Assembly (NCBI GenBank): GCA_946811695.1
Contig: OX328123.1
Span: 36,913,354 to 36,977,353, forward strand
DNA: 64,000 nt
From: Gonocerus acuteangulatus
Lineage: Eukaryota; Arthropoda; Insecta; Hemiptera; Coreidae
Direction: 5' to 3'
Part shown: positions 25,866 to 40,191 of the stretch, piece by piece
Layout: each line of letters starts with the position of its first letter
How positions within the stretch are numbered: the first letter of the stretch is position 1
The notes under the pieces: generated by a model
The model's input: only the letters and a program-made list of their open reading frames with translations
What the model was told of the DNA's origin: nothing
Databases searched by the model: none
Program-made: the position numbers and the translations under genes

Positions 25866-26514
25866 TTTTTGCATAGAACTTTAATCCCAGAACTTGTAGA
25901 AACACCCCGATTGGAATGAAATGTGTCTCATTAGGGCCTTTATCGACCCTACAAATTTGGTTTGAATCGGGTGAATATTCTTTGAAATATAGCCAGATTG
26001 TTTATTCTTTAACAAAATTTTAAGCATCCCCCTTACCAAAATTTAAAATACATTTTTTTTTATTTTTGTAATATTCCCAAAATTTGAATTTAGGGGGTTT
26101 TCGATGTGCTAAAAACGAATCTGACATCCGTTTTTAAATAAAAAATTGTTTTACATACTCGACTCTATAGAAGTCATTATTCTGCCAAAATATTCCATAC
26201 ACCTACAATTAAAAAGTTATCGATTATAAAAAAAAAATGAATTTAAAAACGGATGTCAGATTCGTTTTTAGCACATTGAAAACCCCCTAAATTTAAATTT
26301 TGGGAATATTACAAAAATAAAAAAAAATGTATTTTAAATTTTGGTAAGGGGAACCCTTAAAATTTTGTTAAAGATTCAACAAGCTGGCTATATTTTAAAG
26401 AATTTTACCCGATTCAAAACAAATTTGGAGGGTCGATAAAGGCCCTAATGAGGCACATTTCCTTCCAATCGGGGTGTTTCTACAAATTCTAGGATTGACG
26501 TTATATGCAAAAAC
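25866..26514. mobile_element. Foldback element, ~650-bp palindrome
   Basis: The left arm (from ttttttgcatagaact) and right arm (to gttatatgcaaaaac) are reverse complements over about 290 bases each. Examples are caccccgattggaa against ttccaatcggggtg, and aaaacgaatctgacatccg against cggatgtcagattcgtttt. The centre is near 26175-26205. There is no coding frame. It begins in the T run at the 3' end of a family A element. Confidence 0.85.
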
Positions 26515-28856
<2,342 letters not shown>

Positions 28857-28908
28857 CAAATATTGTATTCAACACTAGATAATATTAATTTCAAGTCATA
28901 CTTTCAAG

Positions 28909-30235
28909 CAGAGATGAGCAAAATTTTATTTATAAATAAAAATACGAATTTATTCGTACTTCATATATTTGTGAATACGAATATAAATAAATTTGTATTC
29001 ATAAGTGTGAATAAGTGAGAATACGAATTTATTTTTATTCTCAAATATTAAATATAAAAATACAAATAAAATTTTATTCGCAAATTTTCCTGCGAATACA
29101 AATAAATTCACAGAAATAATTGTAAATAATCACAAAAAATGTGAATATTTACAAAAAATCAAGTGATTACAAAAAAAAACACATTGAAATATACGAATAC
29201 AAATTTATTCACATTATAATTTGTGAATAAAAATTTATTCACAATAAAATTTGCAAATAAATTATGATTTAACACCCTTGTTTTTTTTAATACGCTTAAC
29301 GTCTATGTTGTCAGGCCTAGATTCAGTTTTTTTTTTTTTTTTTATGGGGACACAGATGACAAACTATCTAAAAATAAATCTATGCGCTAATAACCTAGAC
29401 GTTAAACGCCTTAAAAAAAAAAAAAAAAAAAAAAAATCACCTTGAAATACTTTTGTAATATCATCTTAATACGAATAAATTCATAATTTATTTGCGAATT
29501 TTATTGTGAATAAATTTTTATTCACAAATTATAATGTGAATAAATTTTTATTCGTATATTTTAATGTGATTTTTTTTTTAAATATTTAATAAAATACTTA
29601 ATTTTTTGTAAATATTCACATTTTTTGTGATTATTTACAATTTTTTCTGTGAATTTATTTGTATTCGCAGGAAAATTTGAGAATAAAATTTTATTCGTAT
29701 TTTTATATTTAATATATGTGAATAAAAATAAATTCATATTCACACTTATGAATACAAATTTATCAAATATTGTATTCAACACTAGATAATATTAATTTCA
29801 AGTCATACTTTCAAGCAGAGATGAGCAAAATTTTATTTATAAATAAAAATACGAATTTATTCGTACTCCATATATTTGTGAATACGAATATAAATAAATT
29901 TGTATTCATAAGTGTGAATATGAATTTATTTTTATTATAATGTGAATAAATTTGTATTCGTATATTTCAATGTGATTTTTTTTGTAATCACTTGATTTTT
30001 TGTAAATATTCACATTTTTTGTGATTATTTACAATTATTTCTGTGAATTTATTTGTATTCGCAGGAAAATTTGCGAATAAAATTTTATTTGTATTTTTAT
30101 ATTTAATATTTGAGAATAAAAATAAATTCGTGTTCTCACTTATGAATACGAATTTATTTATATTCGTATTCACAAATATATGAAGTACGAATAAATTCGT
30201 ATTTTTATTTATAAATAAAACTTTGCCTATCTCTG
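28909..30235. mobile_element. hAT-like MITE, partly duplicated in tandem
   Basis: The ends cagagatgagcaaaa and (reverse) cagagataggcaaag are inverted repeats that continue through long AT-rich arms. The 8-bp target duplication ctttcaag flanks the element at 28901-28908 and 30236-30243, as in hAT elements. A 420-bp complete copy is 29816-30235, preceded by its own ctttcaag. The 52 bases of left flank (28857-28908) recur at 29762-29815, so flank plus element were duplicated with a 907-bp period. Copy 1 also carries an inverted pair of SINE tails at about 29281-29435. Confidence 0.82.
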
Positions 30236-30376
30236 CTTTCAAGCAATTATAAGTAAATATTCAAGTCTGACAATAGTATTATAAAATTGTGATTTAAATT
30301 TTTAATGTAATGAGCTAAACTGTAGGGACATTTGCAACAATAGAGCTGGATAATTTTTAAAAATAATATGAACTTC

Positions 30377-30598
<222 letters not shown>

Positions 30599-31731
30599 AT
30601 TGAAGAATATATATGGCGCAGGTAAGAAGAAAAAAAAAGTACTCCTTTTCTTTATGTACTACTTTATTATTGGCTTACCCTACATGTTTCGTGGCCTTCA
30701 TGCCACCTCCTCAGAGGCCATTCAATCCCAATCAATATTAAGACAAAATGGGTCCACACATCGCTCACTTGTTTCAAGAACGTCATATGTCAAAATTCAA
30801 CAATTTTGAGTTGACTATTTTCGGAATGCCCTGAAACAGTAGCATAAGCCTACAGTACCATCAAATCTTTAACTTAATTTTTAACAGCTACAGATAAGTG
30901 TCGTTTTCGCATTTATCCATATTTCAGAAGTGTTATTTTCAAGAAAGTCAGAAGTCAGTAACCTTTGAATCGTAAACCAAGAAACTCTCTCATTTTTTAG
31001 AGAAAGAGTATATTATTTCTTTATAAAACAGTTTAGCACAAAAGGAAAGTCCATTTTTCATTCTGAGTTTTGCATCAAGAAAGGCATATTTCTTTTTATG
31101 ACAGTATTGAACCAAAAACTAATAGCTTTCAGTTATGTTTTATTTTGAATTATGACGATCTTGCTATATAATTTTGGAATGTGTCAATTCTGCCACTAAA
31201 ATATCTAGTATCTAGTATAGTAGTATCTGTTGGCCCAGTCGTTACAGGTTGCAATTTTTTTTTTTTTTTTCTGATACTTCAACAATTGGTTATTAACTTT
31301 TCTCTTTACCAGATTGGCCATTATTACTTCTCGAGCGAAAACGTTGGTAAAAGTAGCTCTAAATATGACTAAAAATGAGTTTTAAATAAATTAATTGTGT
31401 GAAAATTCATCAGACAATCGAGTTGATTGTCGAACTTTTCTGTTTAATTGATTTTGAAATTTTTTTTACTAAAAAAAAAATATTCTTTGCGTAAATACAT
31501 TGCATATGACCAGTATCTCAACCATTACTTTATTTAAATAACATTCCGGCTTTAAGCCGTTTTCAACTTAAATGAATCAATTCTTATCTTACATGTTAAT
31601 GAGGCATTAGCAACTACTTGTTATTCATTCATAGTCTATATTGATTCTGAAGTTGTTATTATGGACTTTACTAATGATTCACGTGTTGCTCGGAATTTTA
31701 ATAGTTTAATTTAATAGCTCACAATTTTAAT

Positions 31732-31735
<4 letters not shown>
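30599..31735. other. Intron sequence without a supported gene
   Basis: 30670-30720 (catgtttcgtggccttcat, cctcctcagaggcc) has the look of a Penelope-type terminal segment. The rest is AT-rich with T runs at about 31255 and shows no coding exon. Confidence 0.45.
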
Positions 31736-31776
<41 letters not shown>

Positions 31777-31934
31777 GGTGCATCGACAATTCTTGGCCAT
31801 TAGCGCCGACATCCAGGGTGCAGCCTAGAATTTTCTCAGCGAGCCCTGAGATGAGAAAATTCTTGTCGCTGGTCCTTCCCACCATCTCCCGCTTATGAAT
31901 CTAGCGCGCTAGCCACTAGACCACGGGAGACCCC
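31736..31934 (-). mobile_element. tRNA-derived SINE, reverse orientation
   Basis: A T run (31736-31774) is followed by the reverse of the SINE body (acggtgcatcg, tggccattagcgcc, ctcagcgagccctgag). Then comes the reverse of the tRNA-like head, ending ccacgggagacccc. The 10-bp target duplication ttttaatagt flanks it on both sides. In this copy the B box is degraded in the loop (ccttcccaccatc). Confidence 0.85.
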
Positions 31935-32204
31935 TTTTAATAGTGTTATGTGTAGTAATGCAGCTGCAACTTACAGCAATCTAGCTGTAACGTATTCAGT
32001 TATCAGCTAAACTCCAAAACTATATGTGACTAGTACTCCTCGCACAACCAGTAATAATAAAATCTTCGTTTCTACTAACGTTAAAATCATGAGCCCAGTT
32101 AAAAAATATACGAAAAGAAATAAATCCAGCTGGAAGAGGAACCTACTTTAAGCAGCTAGAAATAGTATGAAACTCATTCAAAGAATCCTGAAACTTCTGT
32201 GAAA

Positions 32205-34916
32205 ACTCTATATTTATGAAGTTTTGGCTACACTTTGGTAGCCTTCGTCAAGTTTGATTACACAGGTCTACAAAAATAATCTTTCTGAAATTTGATTTGA
32301 TGATTTTGGTCAATCTCTATGCTCCTTGGCGTGCTGAAGCCGAACATGAGGTCAGTCCCTCTCTATCACATAAGGAAATTGTTCAATCTCAAGTAAGGGC
32401 AAAGGTACTACCATTAAAAGAAAACAGAATTGGCGAATAAGAGTTTTCATTTATTTCCATGATCTTTTAGTTATTTCAATGTTGTTTACTGTACAAAATA
32501 CATAAATGTGTAGAAATAACAGCTTCAGAATTAACAGTGGCATATTTAGTTATTATTTTTATGAAAACGTGATTTTTATTTTTTTCTCTTGAAAATTTCT
32601 CCGTGTTCGTTTCCGGCTGTAGGACTCTTCAGATGATTCACGCTGCAGCATCCAACAATAGTCAGCCATCATGTTTACGTTCCATTTGCCCTGATACCTA
32701 CGTTCCATTTCCTGGATGTCCTGATGGAACCTTTCCCCTTGTTCTTCACTTACTTCCCCTAAGTTTTCCGGAAAATAGTCCACATGCGAATGTAAGAAGT
32801 GAACCTTCAAACTCATGTTGCAACCTTGTAATTGAAATGCCTTCAACATGCGTTCCACGATACTTCTGTAGTTGGGATCCTTCACGTTACCAAGGAACTT
32901 CTCAACAACATCTTTAAAAGAATTCCAAGCTTCCTTCTCCTTCTCATTCATGGTCTGAGTGAAATGTGGATCTGTGAAAAGTTTCTGAATATCTGGGCCT
33001 ACAAAGATCCCCTCTTTCAGCTCTGCATCACTTAATCGTGGGAACTTGGAGCATAAGTACTTAAAACATTCACCTTCTTTATTGAGAGACTTTACGAATT
33101 GTTTTATCAGCCCTAGCTTTATGTGTAGAGGAGGTAGCAGGATTTTGTCAGAAGGAACCAAACTTCTCCTAATTACATTTTTTTGGCCTGGCGACAGAGC
33201 TCCTCGTGATGGTCAGTCTTTGTTGTTCCAATGGGAATTTCTGTCTCGGCTATCCCATAAAAATAAAAAACAAGGGAACTTGGTGTACCCTGATTGCTGA
33301 CCTAAGAGCATAGTAAGTACTTTCAAGTCTCCACATATCAACCAGTTATGCTCATTATTATTATATAATGAATTCGTTCGAGAATTAATGACAAATTTTC
33401 GTATGTTTCTTTTAAATGTACCGAATGGCCAACTGGAACTGAAGCATAAGTATTGCCATTGTGCAACAAAACAGCCTTTAGACTTCGCTTTGATGAGTCT
33501 ATGAATAGACGCCAATGAATCGGGTCATATTGTATACCAAATTGACCCATCAGACCAAGAATGTCTTTGCAATAAATAAGATTCTCATCCAGAGCAAAGT
33601 AAGGAACAAAAACTGCTTCACGGTGTCGATACCATGAAAAAGAAGTGCCTGGCTATAATAAATTTTTGTTTTTAAGACGGGAGCCAAGTAACTGAGCTGC
33701 ATCTTTTGGGAGTCCAAGATCTCTCACTAAGTCGTTCAACTCCTGTTGAGAAATAAGCTGAGGTTCATCTTCTGAACTGCTTGCTTTGAACTCACTGTGT
33801 ACTTCATCGCTCTCCGACATACAGTCTTCTCTATTAGCTTCCCTATCTATACTGCCCAAGTCACGAGGGGGCTGAGGAACTGTCAATCCAGGACCGTGTG
33901 GTACCGGACGACTAGCAGATTCCACATTAGGGTAGTTAATGAGCTTATGATTTTTGGAATTATAGCCTTGAACATGACAATTACAAAAGTAACAGTCATT
34001 ATCGTGGTTTTTTTGCTCCCTCCACATCATTGGGATAGCAAATCCGAAAGATTTTAACTCTCCTTTGTACCATAAGCGAAGTTTTTCTACGCAGCTATGG
34101 CATACTTTGTGAGGAGCCCACACTTTATCTTGATCTCCTATTCTCAAGCCAAAATATGCATAATATACATTTTTGACAAAACCTGTTATATTTCGTTGGT
34201 ATTTCTTAACTGTGTACTCACCACAGATAAAACAGAAGTAGTCTGGACTGGTAACACAACGACGATGAGACATTTTGTCTAAATGCACTTTCAAACCTTA
34301 AAATACGTTCTTAATCACTTTGACACAACTAAGAGACCTCAGTGAATGTGTTCACTTCAGTTGATACTACTGAACTGAGAGAATGAACAGAAATTTAGCT
34401 CCAAGTTCCTGATACAACAGGTTCAATCTCATTTAGCTTCAGACGGTGACATCTGAGACCAAACAAGTACGTTCCTGTCTGAACAGGTCGTGCCTTGACA
34501 CCCTCAGGCCTACAACATCTACTGAGGGAGTCATTGCCTACACCACCTAGTGAAAGATGTCTGTTTATAAAAAGAGAAATCGTTTGGGGGGGAAAAAAAA
34601 AAAAAAAACCTACTTCTTACCAAATTTATGTGTATAGCAGGTATATTATGTTCTATGGATTTGAAAAAAATCTGTACGTGATAGAGAAAAACGGACTTCA
34701 TTCTCGGCCTCAGAACACCGAGAAACACAGAGATTAGCCAAAATCATCAAATCAAATTTTTGGTTGTAGACCTGTGTTATGGATGTTAAGAATAAATAAT
34801 CATCTCAGAGTAGAAAGCTGTTTTTGGAGTGTCCGAGATGATCTCTTATTTCCCCTAATGAAGCAGAAGAAGGCTACCAAAATGTAGCCAAAACCTACTG
34901 AATATAGATCTTTACA
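32205..34916. mobile_element. Putative element: inverted arms around a zinc-finger gene
   Basis: The arms at 32205-32372 and 34672-34916 are reverse complements with one ~75-base indel. Matching blocks include ttttggctacactttggtag against its complement, acacaggtctacaa, tttgatttgatgattttgg, and ctgaagccgaacatgag against ctcattctcggcctcag. Weaker similarity may extend both arms outward by ~60 bases. The zinc-finger pseudogene on - lies between them. The symmetrical arms suggest that the gene family is carried by a mobile element. I found no clear target duplication. Confidence 0.6.
32559..34273 (-). pseudogene. Uncharacterised zinc-finger protein family member, broken
   Basis: I recognise this only as a multi-copy uncharacterised family seen in arthropods and some other animals; its function is unknown. 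Start ATG is at 34273 (MSHRRCV). The amino part has paired cysteines (CFICGEYT, then CHSCVEKLR, then CYFCNCH), which suggests a zinc-binding domain. An acidic linker follows. The carboxy part has RLFIDSSKRSLKAVLL, GYTKFPCFLFLWDSR, LPPLHIKLGLIKQFVK and EEQGERFHQDIQEMERRYQG, ending in a Lys/Arg-rich tail. The pieces fall in order as one ~570-residue chain. It is interrupted by an in-frame TAG (33653-33655), a frameshift near 33358 and an in-frame TGA near 33214 where family members have Trp. No introns are needed. The acidic and His residues of the central part recall a DDE-like or nuclease core, but that is speculation. Confidence 0.8.
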
Positions 34917-35102
34917 AAAATCTTATTGATATTTCCTAGCCGAATTCTTCCTGGCTGCTTAACACTTTGATGGAGTACTATCTACAACTCATTTCATTAT
35001 TTCAGTGACAATAACGACATATTTTGACTTAATCCAGGTGCAATTTATGAAATTTGGAGCAAGATCGTCATAAATCAAAACGAATTTCTAAAAATTTGAA
35101 AA

Positions 35103-35427
35103 TTTAATACTTCTTCTCAATCAATCTAAAAAATATTGTTGTTTTTTTTTATTGTATTTATTTATAGAATTAGTATTACTGTAGAAGAAATCAAGAAAAT
35201 TAGAAACATTTTGATATTTGAAATAACTATTTGTAGTAGTTGTGTTGGCCAACCAGTGGTGGGTGCGAGTCCAGGTATAAGGGTACGCTGCCCCTTGGTA
35301 ACGGGCCCTTTGTTTACGAGGGAAAGGTTAAACCAAAATAATAATGGTTTCTATTTCAATCCTCCCAAATGACACTAGGGATAGGAACTGAACCGCGCTA
35401 AGATGACGCAGTTCCTGCGAGTCGGAC
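35103..35427 (+). repeat. Family A 3' fragment
   Basis: This matches the last third of family A (tagaattagtattactgtag, aataatggtttctatttcaat) and ends gaaccgcgctaagatgacg, hairpin, gtcggac, T run. It has lost its 5' part. Confidence 0.65.
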
Positions 35428-36183
35428 TTTTATTTTTTTTACCTGTGCCATATATATACCCAAAAAAATGTATATATAAATATATATATATACAGGGTGA
35501 TTCAGGTTTAATTATCCAAACAGTAGGAGGCGATTGCATACATAATTTCTAACAAAAAAGTTCATTTCAAGTATGGTCCGATTCTGAAAGAAAAAGGAGC
35601 TATGTCCAATTTTCTGTTTTTTTAACGTAGCCATGTTTTTTAATGAATAAGAAAGGATTTCTCAAAAACTATTCAAGATAATTAAATTCTAATTAGGCTA
35701 TCATAAAAAAGACAAAATTTCCTTTAAAAATACACTAATTTAATTCACTATAATCATTATTAGAAGATACTTTCTGGACGTCCAATAACGCACTTCTGTT
35801 TTTATCAATGAATCAGAGCGATTTTTTCCCTCAGCCCCCTAGCGGACTACAGATTCAATACTTAGGGTACGTTCATGGTGAGGATTCATTCTGCGATGAT
35901 ACGATAGTTACTCCGATGAGCGCTGCCCCGATGTAAAACAAACACATGTATTAAGGTGGGAGTGTTCATAGTGACGATCCTTACTTCCGATGCTATTCTC
36001 GCACTCGCGCAGTGACCGCGGGGAAGAACAAATATTTTGTTTGCTCCTCGCAGTGAGTAGGGAAGCCGCGATATGGACTTGACTGTGATTGGTTCCTTCA
36101 AAGGGACTCTAGTGCGCAAGTCACCTCATTACTTCCTCATCTTGTGCGATTACCTATTATTTTTCGGTTATTTCGTTATCGAC

Positions 36184-36313
36184 ATGAAGGAGAAACTAAT
36201 TGGATTAATAAGTTCATCAAATGCCTTGTGGGATAAACGGGAAAAAAATCACCACAACAGATATGTCCTGGCGAAGGAGTGGGCAAGAATTGCCAAACAA
36301 CTAGGGGTGGAAG
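36184..36313 (+). CDS. Harbinger accessory protein, exon 1 (MADF start)
   Basis: This is the first coding exon of the MADF-domain protein that helps a Harbinger nuclease bind its ends. ATG at 36184 gives MKEKLIGLISSSNALWDKRE, the first helix and tryptophan of the MADF domain. It continues through the conserved WARIAKQLGV and ends after GTG GAA G at the donor gtaagt (36314). An in-frame upstream ATG at 36073 would add 37 residues, some hydrophobic. I prefer 36184 because the MADF domain begins there. It joins in frame to 41203, since G plus AA makes a Glu codon. Confidence 0.85.
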
Positions 36314-36450
36314 GTAAGTTATATTTTTAACTTATAATACTTTTTCAACAATTACTGTTTGTAGTTAGACACATTATTACAGTATAGAATTATCTATTAC
36401 CTCAGCAATATTATATAACGTATATCTCAAGAAACAACAATAGTTTTTTT

Positions 36451-36580
36451 AGCACTTTCCTCCGAAGGAAAGTAGCTATTGAGGTTGGACTCATGACGGA
36501 ATTTTTGAAAAATTTCTTCAAATCTTTATCGATCCTACCTAGTAGACACCGAAAATGAACCCCGTTAAAATTTATATAAA

Positions 36581-36622
<42 letters not shown>

Positions 36623-37921
36623 TGTTAACACGATAGCGGCCAGAGTTTTTGTTTTTTCGTCACGAAACTTGGTATATAGCATTCAATTAGCAAACGATTG
36701 AACGAGTTCGTTAACCACCAAAGTCGGTCCACCGGAAGGGGGGGTTTACCCCGAACCCAAAACACTAATTTGACTATGTCAGCCGTAATATTTGTTATAT
36801 TTCAACGACACTTGGTATTCGTAGTGGTAATATAGAGAGAAAAGTGAGATATAAAAATGAACTAAATCGGTTCATTAGAAGGGGGGGGGGGTTTACTCTG
36901 GACCCACAATACCAATTCGCCACTACCAGCCGTGATTTTTGGTATATTTCGATGAAACTCGGTATTCGTAGTGGTAATCCACAGGAAATAATTGTTGTAA
37001 AAATAAACTAAATCGGTTCATTAGGAGGGGGGGTTTAAACCGGACCCACAATACCAATTCGCCACTACCAGCCGTGATTTTTGGTATACGTGTATTTCGA
37101 CGAAACTCGGTATTCGTATTGGTAATCTACAGGTAAATATGTGTTGTAAAAATAACGAAAAATCGGTTCATTAGAAGGGGGGGTTTACTCTTGACCCAAA
37201 TTCTTAATATACTCATACCGGTCGTAATTTCTGCTGTATTGTAACGAAACGCGGTAAACGTCGTGGGTTTAGTGTCACTATGATCAAGGGTAATATCTAG
37301 ATGATGGGTGGTACGTGCAAATGGTGAAACATTGCTTTGTCGAGCCACTTTAGTTTGTTGCGCTGACTTTATCTCTAAGATAATGGATTCCTTTTAGCGC
37401 GGTTCCTCCCTCCCCCAAGGGGGGGTTTACTCTTGACCCAAATTCTTAATATACTCATACCGGTCGTAATTTCTGCTGTATTGTAACGAAACGCGGTATA
37501 CGTCGTGGGTAACTCATGAGAAAGAAGTGTTGTAAAAATGAGCTGAATCGGTCAATCGGAAAGCGGGGGTTTAATTTGTAATATATTTCAATAGAAAAGC
37601 CCGTCAGACGTAGGTTCACAAAGCCGCCGCAAGGAGCGCTTTCTACCACTAGAGTGACTGTATCCTGTTCCTGCGTTAGATCAAAATACGATAATATGAG
37701 GTTTTTTGTATTTATTACGTAGTGTAATAGGTACCATGTGTAAACATAACTCTGGAAGCAAATTATTAATTGATCAGTTACTCATTACAAATTTAAAAGA
37801 GAACTATTCATGTTTTTATTTTATTTATGTAGGATATTTTAAGCAAATTGTTCTGGAAAGCAATCTACACTACCCAAATTCTGAGGAAAGTGCTTAGTTA
37901 TGCAGCTCCTGCGTGACGGAC
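36451..37921 (+). mobile_element. Family B element with an internal foreign segment
   Basis: It starts agcactttcctccgaagg and ends in the GCAG-ctc-CTGC hairpin and gacggac, inserted in a T run of the Harbinger intron. It is about 235 bp longer than other B copies. About 88 bases (gacccaaattcttaatatac through acgtcgtgggt) occur twice, at 37180-37268 and 37423-37510. Between them lie 37269-37422, which match the flank and first ~28 bases of the family A element at 54789. Non-coding. Confidence 0.8.
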
Positions 37922-38959
37922 TTTCCAGAGATTGAAGCAGTTAATACAATCCAATGTGAGGAATAAATCTTCAAATTTCAACATATACTTTTATTACATA
38001 ATTTCGACCTTTCGAGCTGTTCTTCCATCTTAATGAGTGCTGTCAATAAATAATGTTACATTTAAACATCATAATTAGTACAAAAATGATTCCTAAAAGA
38101 AACCAAGTCAATAAGTACAAATTAATACATTCACATTATCTCACTGCCATATTACAAGACCTTATCAACATACTTAGGTCTATTATATTTTTGTATAACT
38201 AATGTCATAGATCAAATTTGCTCTCTATTTTTTTTAATATTTATATATTTAACACATTCATTGCGGGTCTAAAATTCACGTTTTTCCCGTAAACGGGAGA
38301 AATTTGTATGATCAAATTTTGACATAACCATGTTATATTTGTTTTATTAACACAAAAATTGCGAAAATTATAAACACTGAATAAAAATGCACATACCTTG
38401 AAATATTTTAAAAAGTGGTTGGAGACTAAAAATTTAAATTTGAAAACACAAACGATTTATACCCTCTGAAAGAAGAACGATATCTGAGGTCTTCCCGCTG
38501 GTCGGTTGGGCAGGTAAAGGAGAAATCCCCTCTACGAGACACTTTTAAGTGAATGGAAAAGTACTTGGCTTACCCGATAGATCTATCGGGTCCGTAGGAG
38601 CGAGTGGGGAGGCACCCGATAGATCTATCTGGTCCGCAACGAATGTGTTAATAATGGTTTATTGGATTTAGACATTAGTTCCCTTTCCAATTTTCATCAA
38701 GTCTACCTTTGTTATTATCAACAACTTTCAGGCAAAAATTAAATTAATTTTGTCAACTAATATTTCTTTAAATGTTATGTTCTCCACAGTATATTTTCCT
38801 CTAACATTATTTAATACCTCATCTATTTTCTTTGCAATTAGGATCCTTAACCAGAATGCTTGCTTCATCTCCAATTGAATTATTCTCTTGCTAAGAATAT
38901 CACAAAAATTAACTTTACAGTTAAAATATTAAATTTTAATAGATTAAAATGAATAATAA
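37922..38959. repeat. Penelope-like terminal debris inside the Harbinger intron
   Basis: 38041-38210 (aaatgattcctaaaag, cttatcaacatacttagg, ttatatttttgtataact) recurs in the same orientation at 42229-42390. 37990-38040 (atttcgacctttcgagctg) has the look of a Penelope terminal repeat. 38500-38645 is GC-richer and contains a repeated 'ccgatagatctatc' motif (at about 38576 and 38610). No gene. Confidence 0.5.
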
Positions 38960-38962
38960 TTT

Positions 38963-39176
38963 ATGTATGACATATATCAAAATAAAAAACTATATACTGC
39001 AGGTTTTAAATTATGTACTTCATTTGGTTATTTTAAATTCAACGGGGATTATTATAGACATGTTCATGGTTTGCCAATAGGTGATAAATTGTCTGTTGTG
39101 TTAAGTAACGCTCTATTATTAATTATTAATAAATATAAAAGCCTGCGTTGCGGAGCTCCTGAATTAAATAAATAAA
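38963..39176 (+). pseudogene. Penelope-like reverse transcriptase fragment
   Basis: The reading contains FKFNGDYYRHVHGLPIGDKL followed by SVVLSNALL. This corresponds to the Penelope-type RT block around the G-L-P-x-G-x-x-L-S-x-x-L-x-N motif. The catalytic aspartates downstream are missing and the frame closes soon after. It is a decayed retroelement, not a cellular gene. It lies in the intron between the two Harbinger accessory exons. Confidence 0.65.
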
Positions 39177-39390
39177 AAGACACATACTCTGAGTTATTAG
39201 AGCTGTTTAATTCCTTTCGTAAAATAATAAGATTTATCCATGAATGTACGAATAATTGACATGGATATTAAATTTGAAAATAATAAAATAACAACAAAAT
39301 GGACCAAAAAGATATAAGTAGCACCCGCATTTTAAATTATTATTCTAATCACTCCAAAACTCAAATAATTAATACAGCTAAAAATGAGGT

Positions 39391-39457
39391 AAATGAAAAA
39401 CGTCCTGTTCCTTCACAAAAGTTAAACTTTTGTGAAGGAACAGGACGTTTTTCATTT
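39391..39457. repeat. Near-perfect 67-bp palindrome
   Basis: The arms 39391-39423 and 39425-39457 are exact reverse complements of 33 bases around a single central base (aaacgtcctgttcc pairs with ggaacaggacgttt). It lies in the Penelope-like debris. Confidence 0.92.
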
Positions 39458-40140
39458 AGCTCAAGATCTTCCTTCTCTGCCAGCAACCTCAACGTTTTTG
39501 ACAGCTAAAAATCTGATTAACACAGCTATAAATATAACGGATAATTTATACCTAAAAGAAATAAAAGGAAACATTTATAAAATATTAGTGGACAATTTTT
39601 ATCCAATAAAGTTAATAAATAAATTATGGTTTGATAAAATTAGAAATATTGCAGGGTGTCGTCCAACAATAGTACAGGAATAAAAAGAGATACATAGAAT
39701 AAAAACATGCAAAATTAAGGTAAAATCCAAGGGTAATAAACCAAATTTAATAACTGATTATTTTAAACAATTAAATAAAAGTAATGAAGAGAATGTAGAA
39801 ATTACTAGTAGAGAACAGAATACTGAAATTAGAAATAAAATAGCTCATAAATTAAAATATATTCCTAGATTAACAGAAAAAAATAAAGAAAGGCTTAAAG
39901 AAGTATGACAAATTTAACGATAGGTCTTTATAATAATAAAATAACAAAAGCATTAAGTAATATGAAGGATAAAATAGATAGTATAAATAAATAAAATTTA
40001 ATTTATCAAATTAATTGCAAGCAATGTATTGACCAAAGTTATATTGGTGAAACTTCCCAAAATTTAAAAAATACGCTAAAACAACACATTTCTAATTGTA
40101 ATAACAGTAAAAATATCAATACTAAATCATCAATACTAGG
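39458..40140 (+). pseudogene. Penelope-like element remnant with GIY-YIG domain
   Basis: Around 39995-40140 the frame reads YQINCKQCIDQSYIGETSQN, then LKNTLKQHISNCNN. This is the GIY-YIG endonuclease signature (here QSYIGET) with the preceding Cys pair typical of Penelope elements. The 39458-39990 stretch has Lys/Asn/Ile-rich open pieces that fit the linker between RT and endonuclease (e.g. NFYPIKLINKLWFDKIRN). Several stops interrupt it. Confidence 0.65.
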
Positions 40141-40191
40141 TTAAAAAATATCATATGATATAAAAATATCAATACTAGGTTATCTTTGTTT

